A stretch of DNA of 64,000 bases from Streptomyces aureocirculatus (GTDB lineage Bacteria; Actinomycetota; Actinomycetes; Streptomycetales; Streptomycetaceae): positions 1 to 64,000 of the forward strand of contig NZ_JOAP01000042.1 in NCBI RefSeq assembly GCF_000720475.1, given 5' to 3'. Under the pieces are notes generated by a model. It saw nothing but the letters and a program-made list of their open reading frames with translations, ran no database searches and had not been told where the DNA came from. A program made the translations under genes and the position numbers. Positions 49,469-58,566 of the stretch are shown in pieces. Numbering within the stretch: the first letter of the stretch is position 1; every line of letters begins with the position of its first letter.

Positions 49469-50593
49469 GTGGAATTCGGGCTCTTCGTACAGGGATACGT
49501 GGGCAAGCGGGCCGAGACGGACCCCTCGGCCGAGCACAAGGTGCTGATGGAGGAGACCGAGTACGTCATCCAGGCGGACAAGTCCGGCTTCAAGTACGCC
49601 TGGGCGTCCGAGCACCACTTCCTGGAGGAGTACTCGCACCTCTCCGCCAACGACGTCTTCCTCGGCTACCTCGCGCACGCGACGGAGCGGATCCATCTGG
49701 GTTCGGGGATCTTCAACCCCCTCGCCCAGGTCAACCACCCGGTGAAGGTCGCCGAGAAGGTGGCCATGCTCGACCATCTGTCGCAGGGCCGGTTCGAGTT
49801 CGGCAGCGGGCGCGGGGCCGGGTCCCACGAGATCCTCGGCTTCCTGCCCGGCATCACCGACATGAACCACACCAAGGAGATCTGGGAGGAGACCATCGCG
49901 GAGTTCCCCAAGATGTGGCTCCAGGAGGAGTACGAGGGGTTCCAGGGCAAGCACTGGCAGTTGCCGCCGCGCAAGATCTTCCCCAAGCCGTACGGCGCCT
50001 CGCACCCCGCGATGTGGTACGCGGCCGGGTCCCCGTCCTCGTACGCCATGGCCGCGAAGAAAGGCCTAGGGGTGCTCGGTTTCAGCGTGCAGAAGGTCTC
50101 CGACATGGAGTGGGTCCTCGAGCAGTACAAGACCGCGATCCGCGACGCCGAGCCCATCGGTGACTTCGTCAACGACAACGTCATGGTGACGTCCACGGCG
50201 ATCTGCGCGGAGACGCACGAGAAGGCCGTCGAGATCGCCGTGAACGGCGGGCTCAACTACCTCCAGTCCCTGGTCTTCCGCTACCACGACACCTTTCCGC
50301 GGCCCGACGGCATCCCCGAGTGGCCCGAGGTCCTGCCGGACTACACCGAGGAGATCATCGAGCTGCTCATCGCGGAGGAGCTGATGATCTGCGGGGATCC
50401 GGACGAGGTGACGCGGCAGTGCGAGCGCTGGGAGCGCGCCGGGGCCGATCAGCTCTCCTTCGGGCTGCCGATCGGGATCTCGTACGCGGACACCTTGAAC
50501 ACGATCAGGCTGATCGGGGAGCACGTCATCCCGAAGATCGACACCGATCCCGTGCACCGGACGAGTCGATTCCGGGGTGCCGCGTCCGCGTAG
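49469..50593 (+). CDS. Luciferase-like (LLM) flavin-dependent oxidoreductase/monooxygenase
   Basis: 374 aa, closer to bacterial luciferase-alpha/alkanal-type monooxygenases than the 47480 protein: MEFGLFVQGYVGKRAE, ASEHHFLEEYSHLSANDVFL (the SEHH motif), HLGSGIFNPLAQVNHPVKVAEKVAMLDHLSQGRFEFGSGRG. It may use FMNH2 from the HsaB-like reductase (16272) to insert oxygen, or use F420; sequence alone does not decide. First gene of a three-gene operon with amidohydrolase and aldehyde dehydrogenase genes under operator 13. Confidence 0.88.
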   Translation: MEFGLFVQGYVGKRAETDPSAEHKVLMEETEYVIQADKSGFKYAWASEHHFLEEYSHLSANDVFLGYLAHATERIHLGSGIFNPLAQVNHPVKVAEKVAMLDHLSQGRFEFGSGRGAGSHEILGFLPGITDMNHTKEIWEETIAEFPKMWLQEEYEGFQGKHWQLPPRKIFPKPYGASHPAMWYAAGSPSSYAMAAKKGLGVLGFSVQKVSDMEWVLEQYKTAIRDAEPIGDFVNDNVMVTSTAICAETHEKAVEIAVNGGLNYLQSLVFRYHDTFPRPDGIPEWPEVLPDYTEEIIELLIAEELMICGDPDEVTRQCERWERAGADQLSFGLPIGISYADTLNTIRLIGEHVIPKIDTDPVHRTSRFRGAASA

Positions 50594-50626
50594 TGCCACC
50601 ACGAGTTGAAGGGGAGAACCCTCGGC

Positions 50627-52360
50627 ATGCTTGACCACCTCATCGCAGGCGTGACCGTCGTCGACGGGACAGGGGCGCCCGCCCGGGTCGCCGACGTCGG
50701 GATAAGGGACGGCCGGGTGGCCGTCGTCGCGTCCTCCGTCACGGAGGAGGCCCGTACCCGTGAAGAGGCCCGCGGCCTGATCCTCGCGCCCGGGTTCGTG
50801 GATCCGCACACGCACTACGACGCGCAGTTGTTCTGGGACCCCTACGCCACCCCGTCCCTGAACCACGGGGTGACCACGGTCGCGGGCGGGAACTGCGGTT
50901 TCACGCTCGCCCCGCTGAACCCGGAGCGGCCCGAGGACGCCGACTACACGCGGCGGATGATGTCCAAGGTCGAGGGCATGTCCCTGGTGGCGTTGGAGGA
51001 GGGCGCGCCCTGGTCGTGGCACTCGTTCGGGGAGTACCTGGACGCCCTGGAGGGGCGGATCGCCGTCAACGCGGGGTTCATGGTGGGGCACTGCGCGCTC
51101 AGGCGGTACGTGATGGGGCCCGACGCGGTCGGCGGGCAACCGTCGCCGGAGCAGTTGGAGGGGATGCTCGCGCTGTTCCACGAGGCGATGGCGGCGGGCG
51201 CCTGGGGGCTCTCCACCACGCAGTCGTCCACGCACTCCGACGGCGACGGCGCGCCCGTGGCGTCCCGGCACGCGGGCCCCGCGGAACTGCTCGCGCTGTC
51301 CAGGGCGGTCGCCGAGCACGAGGGCACCCAACTGGAGGCGATCGTCGCCGGATGTCTGGACCGGTTCAGCGACGCCGAGATCGATCTGTTCGTGGAGATG
51401 AGCGCGGTCGCGGGGCGCCCGCTGAACTGGAACGTGCTCACCATCGACGCCGCCGTGCCCGAGCGGGTGCCGCGGCAGTTGGTGCCGAGCGAACGCGCCC
51501 GCGAGGCGGGCGGCCGGGTCGTCGCGCTCACGATGCCGATCCTCACGCCCATGAACATGTCGCTCGGTACGTTCTGCGCGCTCAACCTCATCCCAGGCTG
51601 GGGCGACGTCCTCGGCCTGCCGGTGCCCGAGCGGATCGCGCGGCTCCGGGACCCCGGCGTGCGGGCGGAGATGCTGCGGCGGGCCACGAGCGAGGAGGCC
51701 GGGGTGTTCCGGCGTCTCGCCCACTTCGACCGGTACGTCATCGGGGACACGTACTCCGCGGCGAACGAGGGCCTGACCGGCCGGGTGGCCGGGGACATCG
51801 CGGCCGAGCGCGGCCAGGAGCCCTTCGCGTGCCTGGCCGAGATCTGCGCCGAGGACGAACTCCGTACGGTCCTTTGGCCCATGCCGTCCGACAACGACCC
51901 GGACTCCTGGGCACTGCGCGCCGAGACCTGGAACCACGAGGACGTCCTGCTCGGCGGCTCGGACGCGGGCGCGCACCTGGACCGCATGTGCGGCGCACCG
52001 TACACGACGCGGTTCCTCGGGGACTGTCTGCGCGGCCGGAAGCTGGTGGGCCTTGAGCAGGCGGTGAAGATGCTCACCGACGACCCGGCGCGGCTCTTCG
52101 GCCTGCGTGAGCGGGGCCGGATCGCCGAGGGGTACCACGCGGACCTCGTCCTCTTCGACCCCGAGCGCATCGACGCCGGCAAGGCCACCCTCGTACACGA
52201 CCTGCCCGGCGAAAGCCCCCGCCTGGACTCCAAGGCGATCGGCGTGCACGCCGTGTGGGTCAACGGCGTCGAGGTGATCCGCCACGACGTGGTCACCGGG
52301 GCGGTGCCGGGGACGGTACTGCGGTCGGGCCGGGACACCAGGACGGTGAGCACGAGGTGA
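50627..52360 (+). CDS. Amidohydrolase-3 family enzyme (N-acyl-D-amino-acid deacylase-like)
   Basis: 577 aa. Metal site APGFVDPHTHYDAQLFWDP, TTVAGGNCGFTLAP, GWGLSTT-like AWGLSTTQSSTHSDGDGAPV, HEGTQLEAIVAG, GSDAGAHLDRMCGAPYTTRF, and the ending GRIAEGYHADLVLFDPERID. Probably hydrolyses an amide, lactam or cyclic imide, or a lactone formed by the upstream oxygenase. ATG 50627 is preferred over TTG 50606; GGGGAG lies about 11 nt ahead. Its stop overlaps the ALDH start by 4 nt. Confidence 0.88.
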   Translation: MLDHLIAGVTVVDGTGAPARVADVGIRDGRVAVVASSVTEEARTREEARGLILAPGFVDPHTHYDAQLFWDPYATPSLNHGVTTVAGGNCGFTLAPLNPERPEDADYTRRMMSKVEGMSLVALEEGAPWSWHSFGEYLDALEGRIAVNAGFMVGHCALRRYVMGPDAVGGQPSPEQLEGMLALFHEAMAAGAWGLSTTQSSTHSDGDGAPVASRHAGPAELLALSRAVAEHEGTQLEAIVAGCLDRFSDAEIDLFVEMSAVAGRPLNWNVLTIDAAVPERVPRQLVPSERAREAGGRVVALTMPILTPMNMSLGTFCALNLIPGWGDVLGLPVPERIARLRDPGVRAEMLRRATSEEAGVFRRLAHFDRYVIGDTYSAANEGLTGRVAGDIAAERGQEPFACLAEICAEDELRTVLWPMPSDNDPDSWALRAETWNHEDVLLGGSDAGAHLDRMCGAPYTTRFLGDCLRGRKLVGLEQAVKMLTDDPARLFGLRERGRIAEGYHADLVLFDPERIDAGKATLVHDLPGESPRLDSKAIGVHAVWVNGVEVIRHDVVTGAVPGTVLRSGRDTRTVSTR

Positions 52361-53859
52361 GCGCGGGCGCGGCGCGGGAGCCGGGCGGTCCGCAGCGGCT
52401 GTTCGTCGACGGGGAGTGGGCCGACCCCGACGGCGGGCACTACGAGGTGATCGACCCGGCGACGGAAGGCGTGGTGGGCCTCGCCCCCGAGGCGAGCCGG
52501 GACCAGGTGTGGCAGGCGGCAGCGGCGGCGCGCGCGGCCTTCGGGCCGTGGTCGCGCACCTCGCCGCGGGAGCGGGCGGCCGTCCTCGACCGGGCGGCCG
52601 ACGTGATCCAGCGTGACCTCGCCGCGCACGTCGACCTGGCACGGGCCGAGACCGGCGCGACCACCGCGACGGCCCGCGGGATGCAGGTGGCGGTCGCGGT
52701 GGCACGGCTGCGCCGGTACGCCCGCGGGGCCCTTGAGCCCGTGGAGACGGCCCTCGTGCCGCAGGTCAGCGAGGCGGGCCCGATGGGCGGGGCCGCCGTG
52801 CTCGGCGCCGTCGCCGTCCGCCGCCCCGTCGGCGTCGTCACCTGCGTCACCGCCTACAACAACCCGTGGGCCAACCCCGCGGGCAAGATCGCCCCCGCCC
52901 TTGCCATGGGCAACACCGTCGTCGTGAAGCCCGCTCCGCAGGACCCGCTGTCGGTGTACCGGATGGCGGCGGCCCTCGCGGAGGCGGGCGCGCCGCCCGG
53001 TGTCGTCAACGTCGTGTCGGGCCGCCGCGCCGACGTGGGCGCTGCGGCCGTCGACTCGCCCGACGTCGACATGGTGAGCTTCACCGGTTCGACGGCGGTC
53101 GGGCGGCGCATCGGCGAGGTCTGCGGGCGCGGCATGAAACGCCAGCTCATGGAGTTGGGCGGCAAGGGCGCGGCGATCGTCTTCGAGGACGCGGACCTGG
53201 ACGCGGCGGTGGCGGGCATCGGCACCACGTTCTCCTTCTACAGCGGCCAGATCTGCACCGCGCCGACGCGCGTGCTCGTCCAACGAACGGTGTACGAGCG
53301 CCTCCTTGAGAAGCTGGCGCGCTATGCCTCACACCTGAAGGTGGGCGACCCGAGGGCACGGGACACCGTCGTCGGCCCGGTGATCTCCGCGGCGCACCGC
53401 GAGCGCGTGGAGTCGTACGTGGAGCTCGGCCGCAAGGAAGGGGCGCGGCTGGTCACGGGCGGCGAGCGGCCCCCGGTGGCCACCGGCAAGGGGTTCTACG
53501 TCGCCCCCACCCTCCTGGCCGACTGCGCCCCCGGGATGCGGGTGGTCCGCGAGGAGATCTTCGGCCCGGTCGTGTTGGTCGTCCCCTTCGACGGCACCGG
53601 CGAAGCCGCCGAGGACACGGCCGTCGCGCTGGCCGACGACAGCGAGTACGGCCTGCTCAGTTACGTCTGGTCGGGCGATGTGGCGCGCGCCTTCCGGGTC
53701 GCGGGCAGGCTCCGCGCGGGCGGCGTCGGCGTGAACACCATCGGCCGCAACATGGAGGCCCCCTTCGGGGGGTTCAAGCAGAGCGGGGTGGGGCGCGACT
53801 GCGGGTCGTACGCGCTGAGCGCTTACAGCGAGGTGCAGGCGTTGGTGTGGCCGGGCTGA
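52357..53859 (+). CDS. Aldehyde dehydrogenase
   Basis: 500 aa NAD(P)-dependent ALDH. Motifs: TCVTAYNNPWANPAGKIAPAL, VVKPAPQDPLS, FTGSTAVGRRI, catalytic Glu in LMELGGKGAAIVFEDADLD, catalytic Cys in YSGQICTAPTRV, and EEIFGPVV. GTG start overlaps the amidohydrolase stop (GTGA). Converts an aldehyde released by the oxygenase/hydrolase steps to an acid, which the CoA ligases could then activate. Last gene of the operator 13 operon, followed by a long inverted repeat. Confidence 0.92.
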   Translation: MSAGAAREPGGPQRLFVDGEWADPDGGHYEVIDPATEGVVGLAPEASRDQVWQAAAAARAAFGPWSRTSPRERAAVLDRAADVIQRDLAAHVDLARAETGATTATARGMQVAVAVARLRRYARGALEPVETALVPQVSEAGPMGGAAVLGAVAVRRPVGVVTCVTAYNNPWANPAGKIAPALAMGNTVVVKPAPQDPLSVYRMAAALAEAGAPPGVVNVVSGRRADVGAAAVDSPDVDMVSFTGSTAVGRRIGEVCGRGMKRQLMELGGKGAAIVFEDADLDAAVAGIGTTFSFYSGQICTAPTRVLVQRTVYERLLEKLARYASHLKVGDPRARDTVVGPVISAAHRERVESYVELGRKEGARLVTGGERPPVATGKGFYVAPTLLADCAPGMRVVREEIFGPVVLVVPFDGTGEAAEDTAVALADDSEYGLLSYVWSGDVARAFRVAGRLRAGGVGVNTIGRNMEAPFGGFKQSGVGRDCGSYALSAYSEVQALVWPG

Positions 53860-53869
53860 GCCCCCCCCG

Positions 53870-54000
53870 GCCCCGTAAGGGGCGCGGGGAACTGCGCGAG
53901 CAATCGACGAAAAGCCGCAGACGCGTCTGCCGAGGACCGTGCAGACGCGTCTGCGGTCTTTTCGTGGCTGGCCGCGCAGTTCCCCGCGCCCCTTAGGGGG
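53870..54000. terminator. Long Streptomyces inverted repeat, copy B, as a convergent terminator
   Basis: Outer arms 53871-53898 and 53973-54000, inner arms around 53908-53964 with GCAGACGCGTCTGC. Lies exactly between the converging ALDH and PHP genes, so it can end both transcripts. Confidence 0.88.
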
Positions 54001-55518
54001 TCAACGCCCCAGGAAGATGGGGTTCGTGAGGGCCTTCATCGGCCCGGGCACGCCCGGTGTCGTCGAGGGCGCGCGCACCTCGGCGCGTACGTACGCCGCG
54101 TACGAGGCCGTCGTACGCCACTCCGCGGTCGCCGTGCCCGACTCCGGCACCACCGGACTCGTGAACAGGACCCCCTGGTCGGTGATGAAGCGGATGGAGG
54201 CGCCGGGCACACCCCTGGCGTCCAGGCGGACCGTCACCGGGTCGGCGGGGGCGACGCGCAGACGTTCACCGATGCCGGCGTGCCGACCCTTGCCGCCGGT
54301 CGCGGTGAAAGTCAGCTCGATCGACTTCGTCTCGGTGAGGTAGGAGCGGCCCGACCGGATGCCGTCAAGGATGGCCTCGCGGGTCAGATCGTCGGCGAGG
54401 ACGACGGTCTGCGGGCGGCCGACGGGGTCGGGGTCGCGGTGGGCGTCGCTGTTGCCCATCGCGGGCGTCCAGCGACGGCCCCCGCGGGCGGCGGCGACCA
54501 GCGCGTTGTCCCACTCGGAGATCGCCACCTCGTCCTCGGGCGAGAACGCGCCGTTCCACACCTCCACCGCGTCCGCCGCGCCGAACCCGAACTTCCAGTT
54601 GCAGCCCACGCAGGTGGCGTGCGGGTGGGCGGGCACGACCAGGCCGCCGGCGCGGTGGATGTGCCGGGCGTAGTGCCCGAAGCGGTTGTCGCGGGCACGG
54701 TAGCGCCAGTCGACGAACGTACCGGGCTCGGTGCCGATCGCGAGGACGTGGCCGTTGCGGGTGGTGACCTCCTCGCCGAGCAGCACGAGGAGGTCGTCAC
54801 CGGCCACGTCCGACCAGTGGGCGTGCGCGGAGTGCGTGTTGTGCTCGGAGGAGTTGATGAAGTCCAGGCCCGCGGCACGGGCGAGGGCGGCGAGCTCCGC
54901 GGGGGTGCGGCGGCCGTCCGAGTACCAACTGTGCAGATGGCAGTCGCCCCGGTACCAGGCACGCCCCCGCCCCCTGGCCCGCTCCGGCGGATACACCGGC
55001 TCCCGCGTGGCACCCGGCGCGCCATAGGTCAGGGTGATCGTCACCTCGTACGGCAGACCCTGCGGGGCCACGGTGTAGGGGCCGAGCGCGATGTTCCAGG
55101 TCCCGGCGCGCACCGGGCCCGGGATGTACCCGGGTGTCGCCTCGTCGGCCCGGATGAAGAACTCCGTGCGCGCACCGCCCGACCAGCCGCGGAAACCCCT
55201 GCCGCCGAGGGCCGTGCCGCGCTCGTCGAAGATGCCGATGTCCAGCGCGTTGCCCACGGTCCCGGCCGGCACGGGCGGCTTCTCGTAGGTGTACGCGACG
55301 TGCAGCTCCCGCACCCCGCGCGGGATCTCGACGGGCAGGTACACGAAGTCCGGCGCCCCGGTGGGCAGTGTCCCCCTGACCGTCCTCGTCTCCTTGCCGG
55401 TGCGCCGCTCCTCGGCCCCGGCACCACTGGCGAAGCTCACACTGCCCAACGTAAGGGCGGTCGCCGCCCCCGTCACGAGCAGCGCGCGTCTGTTCAGGTG
55501 GCGTTCGTCCTCGCACAT
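54001..55518 (-). CDS. Secreted PHP-domain metallohydrolase (CehA/McbA-like)
   Basis: 505 aa. Signal: basic MCEDERHLNRRALLVTGAAT with a hydrophobic run, so likely Tat or Sec export (twin Arg at 10-11). Residues about 45-205 form a beta-rich domain (PPVPAGTVGNALDIGIFDE). The PHP domain follows: GDCHLHSWYSDGRRTPAELA (H-x-H), SSEHNTHSAHAHW, GEEVTT-type strand, PAHPHATCVGCNWKFG, and GNSDAHRDPDP. A phosphodiesterase or related metal hydrolase acting outside the cell. ATG 55518 is chosen for its signal sequence and GGGGAG site. Confidence 0.87.
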   Translation of the reverse strand: MCEDERHLNRRALLVTGAATALTLGSVSFASGAGAEERRTGKETRTVRGTLPTGAPDFVYLPVEIPRGVRELHVAYTYEKPPVPAGTVGNALDIGIFDERGTALGGRGFRGWSGGARTEFFIRADEATPGYIPGPVRAGTWNIALGPYTVAPQGLPYEVTITLTYGAPGATREPVYPPERARGRGRAWYRGDCHLHSWYSDGRRTPAELAALARAAGLDFINSSEHNTHSAHAHWSDVAGDDLLVLLGEEVTTRNGHVLAIGTEPGTFVDWRYRARDNRFGHYARHIHRAGGLVVPAHPHATCVGCNWKFGFGAADAVEVWNGAFSPEDEVAISEWDNALVAAARGGRRWTPAMGNSDAHRDPDPVGRPQTVVLADDLTREAILDGIRSGRSYLTETKSIELTFTATGGKGRHAGIGERLRVAPADPVTVRLDARGVPGASIRFITDQGVLFTSPVVPESGTATAEWRTTASYAAYVRAEVRAPSTTPGVPGPMKALTNPIFLGR

Positions 55519-55862
55519 GCTGCGGCTCCCCAGGAGGTCGGCGGGCCGTGACCCGGGGCTCCCGGGGCACGGGTGGTGCGGGCAACTCTGGTATTGAGCC
55601 GTGAACTCCCCTGCAAGGGAAGGGTGTCGACGGGTATCCCCCAAGTGGCCGGACGCCCCGCGCCTGGGCAAGGCCCCGTAAGGGGCGCGGGGAACTGCGC
55701 GACCGGCCACGAAACAGCCGCGGACGCGTCTGCGTGGTCGCTCGGCAGACGCGACCGCGGCTTGTCGTGCGCTGAGCGCGCAGTTCCCCGCGCCCCTTAC
55801 GGGGCTGCCTTCCGGCCACCGGGTCGGTCGGGCCCAAGGCGGGCGCTCGTATGCTCGGTGCC
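55519..55862. repeat. Divergent region of PHP and fbiC genes carrying long inverted repeat, copy C
   Basis: Copy C has outer arms 55672-55702 and 55778-55806 around GCGGACGCGTCTGC-type inner segments. Here the neighbours diverge, so it cannot serve as a terminator for either gene end; it ends 57 bp before fbiC. No promoter was assigned. Confidence 0.75.
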
Positions 55863-58469
55863 ATGACCACTAGCGAGCCTCAGGACCCCGACCAGGCACA
55901 GGACCGGCCCACCGCCAACGCCATGCGGCGGGCGTTGAAACGGGCCAGGGACGGGGTCGCGCTCGATGTGGCGGAGGCCGCGGTGCTGCTCCAGGCGCGC
56001 GGCGACGACCTGGAGGACCTCGCGGCTTCGGCCGGGCGGGTGCGGGACGCGGGGCTCGCGGCCGAGGGACGCGGTGGCGTCATCACGTACTCGAAGAGCG
56101 TCTTCATCCCGCTCACCCGCCTGTGCAGGGACAAGTGCCACTACTGCACCTTCGTGACCGTCCCCGGCAAGCTGCGCCGCGCCGGGCACGGCATGTTCAT
56201 GTCCCCGGACGAGGTCCTGGACATCGCCCGCCGCGGCGCCGAGCTCAACTGCAAGGAAGCCCTCATCACCCTCGGCGACAAGCCGGAGGACCGCTGGCCG
56301 GAGGCCCGCGAGTGGCTGGACGCGCACGGGTACGACGACACGATCGCCTACGTGCGGGCCATAGCCATCCGGATCCTGGAGGAGACCGGGCTGCTGCCGC
56401 ACCTCAACCCGGGCGTCCTGTCCTGGACCGACTTCCAGCGGCTCAAGCCGGTCGCGCCGAGCATGGGCATGATGCTGGAGACCACCGCCGAACGGCTGTG
56501 GAGCGAGCCCGGCGGCCCCCACCACGGCTCGCCCGACAAGGAGCCCGCCGTCCGGCTGCGCGTCCTTGAGGACGCCGGGCGCTCCTCCGTGCCCTTCACC
56601 AGCGGGCTGCTCATCGGCATCGGCGAGACCTACGAGGAGCGGGCCGACTCGCTGTTCGCGCTGCGCCGCGTCTCGCGCTCCTACCACGGCATCCAGGAGC
56701 TGATCATCCAGAACTTCCGGGCCAAGCCGGACACGGCCATGCGCGGGATGCCGGACGCCGAGATCGACGACCTGGTGGCGACGGTCGCGGTCGCCCGGCT
56801 CATCATGGGCCCCGCGGGCTGCATCCAGGCACCGCCGAACCTCGTCGACGGCGAGTACGGGCGCCTGATCCGTGCCGGCATCGACGACTGGGGCGGCGTC
56901 TCGCCCGTCACCATCGACCATGTGAACCCCGAGAAGCCCTGGCCGCAGATCGAGGAACTGGCCGAGCGGTCCGCCGCGGAGGGCTTCACGCTCAGGGAAC
57001 GCCTGTGCGTGTACCCGGAGTTCGTGCGGCGCGGCGAGCCCTGGCTGGACCCGCGCGTCCTGCCGCACGTGCGGGCACTCGCCGACCCCGGGACCGGTCT
57101 CGCCGACCCCGACGCCCCCGTACGCGGACTGCCCTGGCAGGAGCCCGACGAGGGGTACGTCGCCGCCTCCGGCCGCACCGACCTGCACCGCACCATCGAC
57201 ACCACGGGCCGCACCACCGACCGGCGCGACGACTTCGACGAGGTGTACGGGGACTGGGAGGCGCTGCGCGAGCAGGCCGCGCCCGGCATGGTGCCCTCCC
57301 GCATCGACGGCGACGTACGCGCGGCGCTCGCCACGGCCGCCGACGATCCGACCCGCCTCACGGACGAGGAAGCCCTGGCGCTCCTGCACGCCGACGGGCC
57401 CGCCCTCGACGCGCTCTGCTCCGTCGCCGACGACGTCCGCAAGTCCGTGGCCGGCGACGACGTCACGTACATCGTCACCCGCAACATCAACTTCACCAAC
57501 GTCTGCTACACCGGCTGCCGCTTCTGTGCCTTCGCCCAGCGCCGCACCGACGCCGACGCCTACACCCTGTCCCTCTCCCAGGTCGCCGACCGTGCCGAGC
57601 AGGCCTGGGACGTCGGCGCGGTCGAGGTGTGCATGCAGGGCGGCATCCACCCCGACCTGCCCGGCACGGCCTACTTCGACATCGCGAAGGCCGTGAAGGA
57701 GCGCGTGCCGGGCATGCACGTGCACGCCTTCTCACCGATGGAGGTCGTCAACGGCGCGACCCGCACCGGCCTCTCGATCCGCGAGTGGCTCCAGCGCGCC
57801 AAGGAGTCGGGCCTGGACTCCATCCCGGGCACGGCCGCCGAGATCCTCGACGACGAGGTCCGCTGGATCCTCACCAAGGGCAAGCTCCCCGCCGCCACCT
57901 GGATCGAGGTGGTGAAGACGGCCCACGAGCTGGGACTCAGGTCCTCCTCCACCATGATGTACGGGCATGTGGACCAGCCCCGCCACTGGCTCGGCCACTT
58001 CCGCACCCTGGCGGCCATACAGCGGGAGACCGGCGGCTTCACGGAGTTCGTGACGCTGCCGTTCATCCACACCAACGCCCCCGTGTACCTGGCCGGCATC
58101 GCCCGCCCGGGCCCGACCACCCGCGACAACCGGGCCGTGACCGCCATGGCCCGCCTCCTCCTGCACCCCCACATCCCCAACATCCAGACAAGCTGGGTCA
58201 AGCTCGGCACGGAGGGCGCCGCGGAGATGCTGCGCTCCGGCGCGAACGACCTCGGCGGCACCCTGATGGAGGAGACCATCTCCCGCATGGCGGGCTCCAG
58301 CTACGGCTCGTACCGCTCGGTCAAGGACCTGACCGCCATCGCGGACGCGGCGGGCCGCCCGTCACGGCCGCGCACGACGCTGTACGGCGAGGTGCCCGAG
58401 GAACGGCAGCGGGCGGCCACCGAGTCGGACGGGCATCTGCCGGAACTCCTTCCGGTCCTGGACGCGTAG
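55863..58469 (+). CDS. fbiC: Bifunctional FO synthase FbiC (coenzyme F420 biosynthesis)
   Basis: 868 aa. Two radical-SAM halves (CofG-like then CofH-like) that build 7,8-didemethyl-8-hydroxy-5-deazariboflavin from tyrosine and the ribityl-diaminouracil precursor. Iron-sulfur motifs C-x3-C-x2-C at Cys88/92/95 (CRDKCHYC) and Cys548/552/555 (CYTGCRFC). Full length, no gaps. ATG 55863 is used rather than 55851. It supplies F420 cofactor core to F420-dependent LLM enzymes such as that at 47480. Located near afsR as I recall from S. coelicolor; no regulon operator nearby, so probably constitutive. Confidence 0.96.
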   Translation: MTTSEPQDPDQAQDRPTANAMRRALKRARDGVALDVAEAAVLLQARGDDLEDLAASAGRVRDAGLAAEGRGGVITYSKSVFIPLTRLCRDKCHYCTFVTVPGKLRRAGHGMFMSPDEVLDIARRGAELNCKEALITLGDKPEDRWPEAREWLDAHGYDDTIAYVRAIAIRILEETGLLPHLNPGVLSWTDFQRLKPVAPSMGMMLETTAERLWSEPGGPHHGSPDKEPAVRLRVLEDAGRSSVPFTSGLLIGIGETYEERADSLFALRRVSRSYHGIQELIIQNFRAKPDTAMRGMPDAEIDDLVATVAVARLIMGPAGCIQAPPNLVDGEYGRLIRAGIDDWGGVSPVTIDHVNPEKPWPQIEELAERSAAEGFTLRERLCVYPEFVRRGEPWLDPRVLPHVRALADPGTGLADPDAPVRGLPWQEPDEGYVAASGRTDLHRTIDTTGRTTDRRDDFDEVYGDWEALREQAAPGMVPSRIDGDVRAALATAADDPTRLTDEEALALLHADGPALDALCSVADDVRKSVAGDDVTYIVTRNINFTNVCYTGCRFCAFAQRRTDADAYTLSLSQVADRAEQAWDVGAVEVCMQGGIHPDLPGTAYFDIAKAVKERVPGMHVHAFSPMEVVNGATRTGLSIREWLQRAKESGLDSIPGTAAEILDDEVRWILTKGKLPAATWIEVVKTAHELGLRSSSTMMYGHVDQPRHWLGHFRTLAAIQRETGGFTEFVTLPFIHTNAPVYLAGIARPGPTTRDNRAVTAMARLLLHPHIPNIQTSWVKLGTEGAAEMLRSGANDLGGTLMEETISRMAGSSYGSYRSVKDLTAIADAAGRPSRPRTTLYGEVPEERQRAATESDGHLPELLPVLDA

Positions 58470-58566
58470 GCCGGGCCTCAGGTGGAGTACGAGGTGAGGG
58501 TGGGCGACGACGAGGCGGTCGTGCGGCGCGCCCGGCACCGGCGGGCGGACGGGAGGAGCGCTGGGC

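Noticed and set aside
50066..52705. 879-codon minus-strand frame across LLM, amidohydrolase and ALDH genes
   Set aside because: Shadow of three clear plus-strand enzymes; composition atypical of a real protein.
3855..53859. Canonical cholesterol catabolic cluster
   Set aside because: No KshA/B, KstD, HsaC ring-cleavage dioxygenase, Mce transporter or P450 is present, and the operator is not KstR-like. Only generic side-chain-type enzymes match.
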